Of a DNA stretch of 64,000 nt, positions 43,600 to 54,757 are shown one piece after another (position 1 is the stretch's first letter; each line of letters begins with the position of its first letter). The translations under genes were made by a program, and so were the position numbers. Source of the DNA: Trissonchulus latispiculum. Taxonomy: Eukaryota; Nematoda; Enoplea; Enoplida; Ironidae. The stretch covers positions 1 to 64,000 of the forward strand of contig JASAND010027789.1 in NCBI GenBank assembly GCA_030248195.1, read 5' to 3'. The notes beneath the pieces were generated by a model, which worked only from the letters and a program-made list of their open reading frames with translations, had not been told where the DNA came from and did no database searches.

Positions 43600-44797
43600 T
43601 GTCCTCCTAAACTCATAGACTCATGTCTTGAAAAATGTGCAGAACATTGTGAAGTGGACACTGAAGAATATTAATTTGGCTTGATTTCATTTGCAAATCT
43701 AACTGTTTTATGTCAAAAAAATCACGAAGCAGCCATACTGATGTTGATTATTTCCAGTCAATAGTTTTAGTTTCAATGTACGGCTAGTTATTGCAGCCCA
43801 CGGAGCCAACAGGGTTTGATTTGCAGGGGAAGATCAGATGTGAGCATGTAGTGCAGTGCACCGCATAGTTTTTGCTCTGATAGAAGAAAGCACAACAACA
43901 TGGTGGCATGTATTAAATCTACAGTTGTGTACTCGTGTTTATATCAACACAATGATAATTGATTAAAATGGTTGCCCTTTAAACGGTAGTTGGGATGAAA
44001 AATTTAGCAGGATAAACGTCCGCGTGGCGGCAAATCTAAACCGATTCTATGCTCATGTTAAGTTGGATACATTTATTCCTTGATATATTTGGTTCGATTT
44101 ATGTTCTGCGATCAATATACCTGAACGGGAGGTCAAATTTTACTGACCCTTGTGGAAGCAAATTTCAGTAGCCCTTGTGGCAGCAATTTTTCTTATGAGT
44201 ACCTTTGAAAGCGATTTTTAAGCGATTTTTGCGGTTGTTTAACGAAAAACAGCTATTTTTAGCAAAAACGACGAGTAATTTTGAGTGACAAATTCCTGCG
44301 AAGCCGGAAAGTTTTTGAAATTTTGGTTATAAAACTTATTTTTTGGACAATTTTCTTACCTCTTGTGGCCAATTTTCTTATCCCTTATGGGAGCAGTTTC
44401 GGGACCCTCTGTGAGCGACTTTGCCGAGGGGGGAATTCCCCCTTTCCTCCACCTATGGCGATCAAGCAAAAGATTTCTTTCCTAAATTCTCCAGATTAGA
44501 TAGAAAAATAAAAATCGGGCTCATAGTTCAGTATTATTCTTGGTATTATATATTAGTTTGATGATATAATTGAAAGAAACAATTGACACTGCAGCATTCT
44601 TTGTATTTTTTGTATCATTTCAATTTCAATTTGTTCCCGGTGTGTTTTATGCCGTAGGTTCGAGTCCCACCTGAGGCCTCATTTATCACATCGCAGGATC
44701 TGGAATGACAAAGTTCTTGATCGTGAAAAGTTAGAAAAATTTTGTTTGCAATAATGCCAACATTTGCAATAGTTTTGCCATAATACATCTGTTTGCT
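43600..44797. other. Intergenic region between the whirlin-like and LITAF-like genes
   Basis: Contains the truncated SINE at 43795-43940 and a degenerate G/C-rich TE-like block at about 44120-44480. No coding exon is recognised. Confidence 0.4.
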
Positions 44798-45905
44798 TTA
44801 ATTACGAAATCTAAATGGTATGATGAAATTGAATGTGTCTCCGACTTCCTTGTACTTTAGTCGCGTCTTTCCCCGGGTCAGAGCGGCCGGTCGATGAACG
44901 GCGATCTCGACCCCGCACTGGTCTCGGGAACAGAAGTGGCGATACTTGTGTCTCTGAATTCCTTCTTCTTTGAGCATTCCAAGTGATCTAAATGAGAAGG
45001 ATAGAGACTCAGTAAATATCGATAAAAAGAGTGTAACAACAAATGAACAATTTATAGGTAAAGTGACCCCTGGAGAGAGAACTCCAACCTATAGAAGGTT
45101 ATAGGGTGCCGGTGCTTATCTCCGGATTCTCAGCCCGAAGCCAGGAGTGACAACTCGAATGTTGACTACATCTGTGGAAAGGGGGCCAGCCCTTCATCAG
45201 GCTTACGCCAGAACACAGACTCCTGTTACCTTCCCACCGAAGTGGTACCCATTTACCGACCAGTTAAGGATAGACAGCTGGGTTGGCTGGAGCCCACGGC
45301 GAACCGATATGTGCTTAGTCCCTTGCTCAAGGGGATTTGCGAAAGCCTTGTGGCAGCGGGGATTCGAACCTCGGACCGTCGGATCTTTAGTCGAACGCCT
45401 TAACCACTCGGCCATCGCGGCACAACAATTTATAGCAAGTTTTCAGCAAAGCTAAGTGTTTGAACTGGTTGTAAAGTTTGTTTTCGAATCAAAATCAAAT
45501 CATAGAAAAATCGGTGAAATACTTCTACCCTACAAGGTAAAGCCTTAGTCGGAAACAGGAGAGAGCCAATGTCGAAACAGTTCTCGCTCAGAGGATCCAT
45601 ATGTTGAACAACACCATCATTCAAATTTCAATTTAATGGGCTTGAACCAGAGCACAGCTGATTTAGTTCATTCGCTTTTAATTTCTCGATTAGTAAAGCT
45701 AAATATGATCACCCCTTCGAGACCACTTTGACATGAAGTGAGCAATTAGCCAGTCAGTTGCGTCTGAAGGACGGACCTTCCCATGAAGATTTTACCTATT
45801 GGGATATATACTTGTTTCTTGATGGCTGCTTATATTATTGTTATTATTATTGCTATTATTAATATTATCATTATTACATTATTATTATTATTATTATCAT
45901 TATTA

Positions 45906-45964
<59 letters not shown>

Positions 45965-46124
45965 TCTTTTGGAACTTGCAGACCCACCTGGCGTGAGAGG
46001 CACGAACGAGTCGAAGGATGAGGTCCAACCAGGGACAGAGGAGGCACAGCCAAATCCCCTCCGGTCTTCCCTCCTTTCGGACCCTGGTCGGAGCCATTTC
46101 CCGACATCGCGGACACTTCACCAT
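44798..46124 (-). CDS. Small two-exon gene, LITAF-like zinc-ribbon pattern
   Basis: On the minus strand an ATG at 46124 in a strong context (GCCATGG) opens exon 1 (46124-45988), donor AG|GTGGGT. Exon 2 (44987-44798) has acceptor CTTCTCATTTAG. Phases agree, giving 108 residues. Exon 1 reads MVKCPRCREMAPTRV, then EGIWLCLLC and a hydrophobic LDLILRLV. Exon 2 has RHFCSRDQCGVEIAVHRP. The layout CxxC - T.V - WL.C - hydrophobic segment - HxC...C resembles the LITAF/SIMPLE domain of late-endosomal membrane proteins. The second pair is CX4C instead of CX2C, and the hydrophobic part is short, so the family is tentative. The intron holds a SINE (45056-45421) and an (ATT)n run. A plus-strand frame through exon 2 is regarded as a shadow. 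Confidence 0.5.
45056..45421 (-). mobile_element. tRNA-derived SINE, type II head, copy 2
   Basis: Reverse-orientation copy of the SINE at 9800-10163, with a better preserved head (GCCGCGATGGCCGAGTGGTT on the minus strand). It lies in the intron of the LITAF-like gene. Confidence 0.85.
45836..45961. repeat. (ATT)n microsatellite
   Basis: About 125 bp of ATT units with a few ATC/ACA interruptions, next to the donor side of the LITAF-like intron. Confidence 0.9.
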
Positions 46125-46267
46125 GGCTGAACTCACTCCGAGCTCCGTCGGAGACTCTACCTTAATCATCTCCACTTCATACTCTAAAACCAACAGTAGA
46201 GCAGAGTAAAGCTGAGTATAAAGTAGAGTATAAAGTTGGGTAGAGTAGAGTAAAGTCAAAAGTCCAT

Positions 46268-46390
46268 AATTATTTCCTTTATATTATAGAAGAAGAGTAA
46301 GCCACTAGAGGGCTTCTCTTCCTGGCATTGCGTAACGGTGCTCCGACCACAATACGCGAATGCTCCCCCGTTTGGGGGGGTCGACCAAAC
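46268..46390. mobile_element. Family E MITE end, inverted
   Basis: Reverse complement of the conserved end block (GGTGCTCCGACCACAATACG), followed by CCCCCGTTTGGGGGGGTCG. It lies just upstream of the LITAF-like gene, beside a TAGAGTAGAGTAAAG remnant of MITE family A (about 46200-46257). Confidence 0.65.
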
Positions 46391-49300
46391 CGACAGCGCA
46401 TATGTAGTGAATTGGGTTAAGACTATTAAAGTTCTTTAAAGGAAAAATGTCAATTTAAAACGTCAAAGGTCCACCAAGGATTAACTTTAACTTAAGGGCA
46501 GCTGTAGCTGAGACTGAGAGGTACTATGAAACACTACAGCCAGGTGAACACGAGATGCCAAGGCAACTCTTATATCCGTCGAACCAAGCAGCCTGGTTTA
46601 GTGCGTGCCCGACCCGGGATGGTCCACCTTATGGGGATCGTAAAGTGCTTCACGGGTCTTACTGTAGCAAGTTGGTTACAATCCCGGAAACCAACAGTGG
46701 CAAAGGTCTAGTCCACAAGTCCACCAATACTAACTTTAAACCGCAAGTCCACCAATACTCAACACCTACCTAGTAAAGCTAAAGCTGACCTAACTAGTCC
46801 CTTAGGCCTAAAGAAATCAGAAGTACAAGCTACTAATTTAATGAACAAGAGATTATACGCAGACTAGAGAATTTAGGTCAGAGACAGGTAGAGTTTATAA
46901 GAAAAGATAAAAAGAGCTACGAATAATCAGTTGCGAGTGATAAAGATAAAAACACAAATATAACAGTAGAATACAGTCAAGACAATTCAACGACCGACAA
47001 ATAAACAAGCAAACCAATTCACACTCTTACAGAATAACTAGGCTCGTACCTTTACCAGAAAGAGATTAATTTATGTTATATGATTAAATTAGGTCCCTAA
47101 TCAGCAGTCTTTCATAAACCCAAACTTACAAAGAAATTAAGTTAAGTTTAAGTTGACCTGAAACCTACAAAATTTCGAATGAATTAATAATATATAGCAG
47201 GATCTGGTGCAGTTTCTAGACTATCGAATCACTATATTCTGTCTATCGAACCTAAGATTCGAAGGGGTCTGCCTATATGCAAACTGTGTCCTATATGCTG
47301 TTCAAAGTTACAAAACAGTCAATATCGCACAGATTTCCACCCTTCCCAGGGCTCTAGATACTAGTTCCAACTGCCCGCTCGGCAGACAGCCAGAAGCTAA
47401 TATCCTACTTCCTGCCTAAGGAAGCGGCCGAAGGCTAAAGGCTAGACGGTCTTTTAGACTTCCCCAGGAATTACAGTACAAAAATAGTTTTGCACCCTCA
47501 AAGGCACGATTTACAGAAGACAGACAATTTTACAGAAGAAAGCCACATAACTTTTGACAATAAAGAGAGTCAATCGCTTTTAGAATGATGTTCTTCTGGG
47601 TGGTCCCAACTCCGAACCCACAATCCTAAAGTTTGTCAGCCTTAAAACAGGCTCTTATGGCCGATAGGCGGCTGAAGTTTGAGAAGCAGTCGTCGAATGA
47701 TCGAGGGAGAAAGCCTCAACCAGGGGGGATAGCAGTGCACGTCAAGAATCCAAGTCAGAATGGCAGTTGGGTGTCGGACAAATCACCCTGAATGATGCAA
47801 GAAGTAGCAAAGGGTGTCGGACAAATCACCCTGAATGATGGCCAGTTGTGTGCACTCTATCCAGCCCTGGCAGACTGTTTTTCCCTACTATAGTCTACGA
47901 ACAGTTCTACGGAAAGCACCTTATAAATCCTGAGAGATCTGGATGAGGGGAGAAGTAAGACTCGGCTTGAAGGTCCTGGAAGGCCAGGAGAGCAGGAGGG
48001 GAATGGATCCGCAGGACCGATCAGAGCAGCAAGGGCCAGGGGGAACGGCGAGGTTCCTCACACCGACGAATCACGAGGCTCCGAGATCTGATCCAGGCAA
48101 GAATCCACGGGGTCAGGGAGGCAGCCGAATCCTGGGAGATCAAGGATCCAGGCAGAGCAGCAAGATCCAAGGGGAGCAGCAAGGCAGAGGGATCCAGGCA
48201 GGTAGCAGGAGATCACCGGCAGGTAATGGTTAGAACCTGAATCAAATGGGTTAAAACCTTAGTTAAAAGGTCTTAACCGTTTGATATTTCCTGGGTCCAG
48301 GAAATCTCCGTAAGAAGCTGAGATGAAAAGTTTGAAAGGTGAGTAATACTGTGTAAAAATTTGAGTGCGTTTTGTGGTTAAAAATTGGGAAAATTTGAAT
48401 TAAAAATTAAAATTTGGGACTTTTGGGAGAGTTCCCAAAAGTCCAAGCTTCTCAGTGGATTTCCTTTCGGAAATCCACGCGACCCAGGTAATATCTGCAT
48501 AGATATTACAAATCATCAGAATCATTTATGACAATGAATAAAATAATTTAAATTAAAGGGCAGTTCTCAGGGGATATTTTTGAAAAGGACCTCTGGGATT
48601 CCCAGAAAAAGAGGGAAATCGCCTTTAAAAAACTAGGCAGTTGAAAGAGAAAAAGAGAGGGGAAGACCTATGGTGGAACGTAGACCTAAACCCCCCTTAG
48701 ATCTGAAACCCCAAAAATTGACAAGGGGCTAGTGTTAATACACTAGCCCCGTTCCGGAGTGGGGGGAAAATTTGGGCATAGTAACGCCCTATGCTAAAGA
48801 AAACAGGGGAGAGTGAAGGGAGAGGCCAAAAAGCGGCCGTGCGCGTCAAGAGACAACGTAAAACTGAAATGAAAAGAGAGTCTACCTGTCAATCACGGCA
48901 ATTTCGGCAATCATTCTTCTGATTGACCGAAATTGCCTTTGCGCAAAAAGGGCGCGTAACAAATGATTCTGATTGGGCCATTTTCGTCGTAATCATAACG
49001 TGACTTTTGGCGGGATCTCAAGTGTTTACACTAACGGGGAAAGGGCAATTAAACTAATCCCTTTCCCCTATTGTTAAAATTAAGATGAAATAGAATTAAC
49101 ACAAACGCAATGAGGCGAGAAATTGACACTACGTCAATTTCTCGCAAAAGGAGAAAAACAAGACTACACATTAAAACCTGGACCAGAGGGTCCCCTTACT
49201 TAAGACTGCTGATTAGGTAGGTAAAACAATTGATTAATAACTAATAGTAGGTACGAGCCCTTTACAAGACACACAATACAAAATACAAAACAAATAAGTA

Positions 49301-49560
49301 GCTAAGGCATAAATTAAAATAAAAGCTTTCTTTAAATTTCCAACATTTCCCCTCTTTTTTCTTGCCTTTGAGTCTCAGCCGAGCTGGACTCAAAGAGCGG
49401 AGAATTTGTAGTGTTACAAAAAGGAAACACATCTGTTACTTCAAATGGGCAATAAGGGAAGACATAAATGTCTTTAAGGGAAGACATAAATGTCTTCCCT
49501 TAAATTACAAAACAGGAAAGCCTACAAAAGAGGAGAATTCCAAAAGATTTGACATTAGCT
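46391..49560. other. A-rich region of unknown nature with inverted flanks
   Basis: Two segments, 47040-47110 and 49200-49256, form a diverged inverted repeat (GGCTCGTACC...TAATCAGCAGTCTT). A 53-bp direct duplication (GGGTGTCGGACAAATCACC) lies at about 47770-47845. A GC-richer block at 47940-48230 is Gly/Arg/Gln-coding in one frame but has no start context or family. It could be the remains of one large mobile element. Confidence 0.4.
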
Positions 49561-49569
49561 AAGCAAAAC

Positions 49570-50460
49570 CCAAGTTCAGTGAAAGGGTAAGCCGAGCTTC
49601 CCTTTTGCTTTAAAACCACTAAAACTAAATCAACTAAGCTTTAACCTTATTAAATTAATTTTCATTAATTGGTTAGCTAGAGTATGGATTAATTTTAATT
49701 AAACATGAACTTTAATTATGCTTTGAAATGAAGTTTAGACTAATAAGGATAGCAATACTTGATGGACGAGCCGAGCTCTCCCTATAAAGTTGAACAGCTT
49801 ATAAAGTTAAATCGAACCACAGAACTACTAAATATTTTTTGCTAGACGTGAAGAAGAAGACCTGCTGTATTTAATTATAAAAGTTTCAACTCAGTTATTG
49901 CTGTTAATTAGTGTGAAATGTTAATTAAAACCACTAAAACCAGTCACAGTTCGATGGGCCAGCCGAAGCTCCCATATGTAATAAAGAATGGCTTGCAGAA
50001 TAAAAACGAACCACAGAAAGGGTAATTATTTTTTGGTAAATATAAGGAGGAGGATGTGCTGATTTCAATTATGTAAACTTTTAATAGGTTACTAATGTTA
50101 ATTAGTAAGTAATTAACGGAAAACCATTGAAGGTGGTGAAACTTGGCAGTTGCACTGAAGTCTTCACATGTGGTTGAAAAATCGGTGTGTAAAATAAAAT
50201 CTAACCACAGAACAGGTAATTATTTTTGGATAATTGGAAAGAGAAAAGTGTGCTGGTTTTAATTATGGAACTTTAAGCTTTGCTAGTAATGTTAATTAGC
50301 ATGAAATTAAGAAGAAATCATTAAAACTGACAATTCCTGAGGGAAGAGCCGAGCTCTTCTAAGGTAACCGAAAATGTCACATAAAATGAAAACGAACCAC
50401 AGAAGAGGCATTTATTTTTGGTTAGTTATAAAGATCTAATTGTGTTCTGTTAAATTATGG
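49570..50460. repeat. Diverged tandem array, unit about 193 bp, 4-5 copies
   Basis: GAACCACAGAA (or TAACCACAGAA) recurs at about 49814, 50008, 50202 and 50393, giving periods of 194, 194 and 191. Each unit also has GAGCCGAGCT-like, TAATTATTTTTGG and TAATGTTAATTAG blocks in the same order. The copies have drifted considerably, so the array is old. Confidence 0.75.
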
Positions 50461-50845
50461 ATTGACCCGAGACTGCCCACTTTGTGAGACCATGGTGCCT
50501 CTGCAGGAAGAATCGAACAAATCCCAGGTTGAACAGAATGAATTTAGGATTGAAACATAAAATACTATCCGAATTCCCAAATTAATTCATGCCTCGTGCA
50601 ATGTCAGGAAACACAGTACGTATAGCATACATACAGAGCACAAATAGTATAGCATTTAGGTTCTTCAAGCTCATTTTCATTTCCGTTCCATGGCCGGTCT
50701 GTAGCAGATTGAAAGTTCCCCAATAATTGCAAGTTCGCCCCTATTCGTGGGCTTAAAGCTTTCAGTCATATTTTTGACGAATTTCCTAACTGCAACCTAT
50801 TCTAATCCAAAATCCGTAATCATTAAATTCCAATTTTTATTACAC
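50461..50845. other. Unassigned spacer
   Basis: Ordinary AT-rich sequence with no exon or repeat recognised between the 193-bp array and the family E element. Confidence 0.4.
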
Positions 50846-50849
50846 ATAC

Positions 50850-51325
50850 CCCCCTCCGTTTGGTGGGGGGGGGGTAGAAGGAAAGAGGTCCCCGTTTGGT
50901 GGGGGGGTAGCCAACAGCCAATCAGATTAGCCAATCAGATTGCAGAAACCCTCTCCGTTTGGTGGGGGTGGGGTAGAGCAGAGTAGTTTTTGTTCTATTC
51001 GAAAATGGGTCCCCGTTTGGGGGGGGGGGGTCACAAAAAGTGGTCCCCGTGTGGGGGGGTCGCTGAAAGAGATCCCCGTTTGGGGGGTGTCGCCAACAGC
51101 CAGTGAGAATGAGCAAAACTTAGCCTGCTTGAGCGACCCCCATCCAAACGGGGACCTCTTTCAGCCAACCCCCCCCCCCCCCCACCAAACGGGGACCCCT
51201 TTCGGCTACCCCCCCCCCCACCAAACGGAGCAAAATTCGCGTATTGTGGTCGGAGCACCGTTACGCAATCCCAAGAAGAGGAGCCCTCTAGTGGCTTACT
51301 CTTCTTCTATAATATAAGGAAAATT
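50850..51325. mobile_element. Family E MITE with clustered CCGTTTGGTGGGGG tokens
   Basis: At least eight copies of CCCCGTTTGG(T)GGGG lie 25-50 bp apart, first on the plus strand and then as reverse complements, so the element is broadly palindromic. The right end is the conserved block GGTCGGAGCACCGTTACGCA...CTATAATATAAG. Long G runs make G-quadruplexes likely on both strands. Confidence 0.75.
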
Positions 51326-52854
51326 ATTATGGACTCTTGGTAAAGTGGAGTGAACGAAGGTCTGACACAAAAATGTGTGTAGAAAACTGTGAGACTTATA
51401 CTGCATTTAATATTCATTAGAGACGGGTAGAAGCAGTTTTAATCTCAACAAAATTGCCGTTAATTTCTAAATGTTCGTGATTGTCTTTGTAAACGTCGTC
51501 TTCATTGATGTTTTACCTTATGTATGTTTTGACTGACTATATTTGGCAGTCCAGCTTAAAAGACATATTAATTAACATTAATTAATTAATGGTTAATACA
51601 TTAACTGGTGATTTAAAAATGGGGGAAAGACAAGTTCCTCTGATCTTACCAATCCCGTCCCGTGGGCTGACCTCCAAAGACTTTTTTGCAGAGCGACGAC
51701 TCATGATCTGCAGGGCATTTCTAGCTCACAATTTTCCAAACAATCTTCAGGTCAAGTTTGTGCTAGCGATTCTTGGCTTAGAAAAACATTCGTGAATATA
51801 AGCACCAGAAGTACCCAGTTCTATGAGCGGAAAATGGGTAGCAGAAATTAAACGGGGAGCCTAAATGAGTGTGTGTTATGCAATGAGATGAAGATGAAAC
51901 AAATGAATGACGGCTGCCAGGCGGCAATCAAAACTTCATTTTGACACTTTGACGCAACCTCAACCTTAACACCAGTCTAGCCTCTGCTACGCAAACAGCA
52001 AACAAGCCAGCCCTACTTGTCAGAAAGGCCCTAAAGTGTTTGGTCTAATTTTGTTAAAGTGTATAGCTTAATTGAACATATCGATAACCAGGAAAGGTTC
52101 ACCCAAACAATAAAAAGCCTGTAAAAAGCCTCTGTGTCTGTCTAACAATTTTAGCATTTATGATGGATAACGCCAGGCCTTTTTCTTTTCCCGGTCAATC
52201 GGTGCTTATAAGTTACGCTACAAAGGTAACTCAAAAAGAGTCTCTAAAGTTTGGACACTTAACATATGCCTTTTATATAGTGTTCTCAATAGTGCTGGGA
52301 CCAGTTCCGAATTTTGAAACCGGTTCCGGTTCCGATGATCGACTACCCGTTCCGGTTCCAATTGGTATTTTTGATAAAAAACTAATACACACACCTTTTT
52401 ACATTTTTTGAAGATTGGTATAAAAACGTAATATATTTGACTGCACAACAACAACTATGAAGGTATTTTAAAAATAGTTTTTATTAACTATTTACAAATA
52501 GTTTCTGTGAAGACGATGCTGCGTGTCTTCACATTTTAGAAAAATATTGGGTACATTTTAGGTACCAGAGCTTACCAAGATGTAGTGATGAAGACGAAGA
52601 TAACGGCCCGGTGACGTTAGAAGGCCCTGGCCCTGTCCCGGGCCCGGCACGGAAAATTTCTTAAAGGCACAACTCTAAAGATAACAAAAACTTTAAGAAG
52701 TTTAGAAACAGTGTTAAAGTTAGAGACTAACGGACACATCAGAGAAAGATCGATTTATTCGCAGCATACCAAGTCAGCACATACGTATTTGCCTAGTATA
52801 GTATTAGATCACACATTGCTCTAATAGCTACTTTCCCAATATACAGAACCTCCC
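51326..52854. other. Intergenic stretch, nothing recognised
   Basis: Contains a TTAATTAATTAA-rich patch near 51570-51600 and a GGTTCCGGTTCCG-type run near 52310-52360. Short ORFs at 51589 and 52160 have no family motif. Confidence 0.4.
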
Positions 52855-53165
52855 GTAGCGCAGTGGTTGCGTTACAAGTGGAGGATCATGTCAAGTCTAG
52901 AGCTTGAACAAAAATAAGCTCTAGCACCGTATTTCAAATATCCCTCCTGGGTAATTTACCGAGATTGTCAAGGGGTGGCCGCCTGTCTGGTGGAGCTACT
53001 ACAGCACCTCCATTACGGTGGACGTAATAGACGTACTGATAGCCTTGTAGAACACCTCGGGTAATTGCTATGGCAATTATTCAGTGTCAGCATCCCCTTC
53101 CCTCAAAAATGCATACGTTCTAAGCTGGCACTACCCCTAACCGGAGCACCGAGTGGGGTGAGGTG
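52855..53165 (+). mobile_element. Dispersed repeat (possible SINE), copy 2
   Basis: Shares its order of blocks with 22622-22960. The start CCCGTAGCGCAGTGGTTGCG is tRNA-like (A-box region). Confidence 0.55.
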
Positions 53166-53334
53166 GCTGTAAAAAAGTTTAGATACAGGACTTTGATAAA
53201 GAGTTAGTTGATACTGTGATCAATCCTTTTGACATGTCTAGGATCCGAAGGTCGTCGCATTTATGTTGCATTGATTACCCCCACCAGATCCGGACGAACA
53301 AAATAGCCCACGCGATCGCACCTACATATGGCAA

Positions 53335-53820
53335 GAGTGCACGTAAGGGTACCTCTTCTTGGCATTGCATAACGGTTCTCCGACCAGAATACGCGAATGT
53401 TTTCCCTTTTGGTGGGGGGGGGTCGCCCAAATCGACAGCTCATATCTCCCCTCCGTTTGGTGGGGAGTAGCTGAAAAAAGTCCCCGTTAGGTAGAGCAGA
53501 GGATTATGGTAGTTTCACTGCATTTCTAAAATGGGCCCCCGTTTGGGGGGGTCGCAAGCAGCCAATCAGATTTAGCCAATCATAGCCTGTCTTGACGACC
53601 CCCTCACCCCAAACGGGTACCCTCTTCTGCCTACCCCCCCCCACCAAACGGAGACCTATCATAGCTAATCCATTAGCAAACGAAGAGGAGGTATGCTTGT
53701 CGACCCCCCCTCACCACCACCAAACGGGGGAACATTCGCGTATTGTGGTCGGATCAGAGCCAAGAAGGGAAGCCCTCTAGCGGCTTACTCTTCTTCTTAA
53801 ATATAGAAGAATTATGAACT
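53335..53820. mobile_element. Family E MITE, both ends present
   Basis: The left end (ATTGCATAACGGTTCTCCGA) and right end (GTGGTCGGATCAGAG...CGGCTTACTCTTC) are inverted relative to each other. The interior has multiple CCGTTTGG-G-run tokens on both strands, as in 50850-51325. Confidence 0.7.
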
Positions 53821-53838
53821 CTTGCACATGGTGTTGAA

Positions 53839-54085
53839 GTCGTTGGCTTCAGCTTTCCAGAAGATGATCCAAATCGTATTGGCAGGAATATCCAGGAGTT
53901 CCTGTCTATCAAGACGATATCTCATCACCGGAACAAATCAAGAAGAAAACAACAAGGGGATTCACGAAGTACACTACAGTGCCTCCAGGACTGCAACATG
54001 AGAATCGCAATTAGCAAGGTGGCTCTATCTAAGCATGAGACCGAATTTCTAGGACACCTCTTCACAGCAGATGGAGTTTAGGCCA
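53839..54085 (+). pseudogene. Ty3/gypsy-type reverse transcriptase fossil
   Basis: Three frame segments can be read in order: one with SAFQKMIQIVLAGI, one with GVPVYQDDI (the RT catalytic DD box) and one with RIAISKVALSKHETEFLGH followed by FTADGV and a stop. They lie in different frames, so at least two frameshifts have broken it. Only the central palm part is left. Its LTRs are not visible and it is not part of the LTR element at 25653-38530. Confidence 0.7.
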
Positions 54086-54757
54086 TAGAAAACATCCGGG
54101 TTCAACTAAAATGATGCAACTACAGCGAACTCGATACTGGTTCATATCAAATAATGAAATTTTAAAAAACTTAGCTATTCCGTTATCTTGTGAAACGTAT
54201 CTGTTTTTGAAGTTAAAAATTAGTCAGCTGTTGTTGACTTGGCCTCGGTTACTTTTTATAGGTTTATAGGTTCATAGGTTTATAGTGGTTACGCGTCGAC
54301 GCGCGTGTAAGCATCTGCACGCGTTCGTGAGCATGAATATGCTACAATTAGTTTTAAACGGGTAAAACGGCATGTTACAATCTGCGGCGTCGATGCGCCT
54401 CTCTATGCGTTCGCGACCATGAATGCACCTTTAGAAGCGTAAATGCGCGTCGACGCATCCAGACCTGCACAGAGAGTTACGGGTTACAGCTAATAATAAA
54501 ACAACTTACCCTGAGCTTATGCGCAGAATACCACAAACCCAACAAAGTTACAAGAACACAGACTCATAGTTTTTGCAACATTTATACAAATATGTTTGCT
54601 GCAGCATCTCAGCTCACACGGCCGCTTATCTCCTGTCACTTTTCTAGGCCGCTGATAAACAGGCTGACATTTCTCAATATATGCGTAATTTCCGTTGCTT
54701 TCCCCAACCATTAATAAAACCAGTTCCCCAGAAACCCTTCAATGCAAAGTTAACACT
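54086..54757. other. Upstream region of the SDR gene
   Basis: AT-rich with CpG-containing palindromes such as ACGCGTCGACGCGCGT near 54290. No exon is recognised. The ORF that contains the SDR start is open back to 54695, but the Met at 54758 begins a typical signal anchor. Confidence 0.4.

Noticed and set aside
44862..44989. Plus-strand exon ending FFFEHSK stop
   Set aside because: A plausible acceptor and frame exist, but the minus strand has better splice sites on both sides, phase agreement with a second exon and a zinc-ribbon pattern.
47943..48233. 96-codon Gly/Arg/Gln-rich ORF
   Set aside because: Low complexity driven by CAGG/GATCC repeats; no recognised family, probably part of a repeat.
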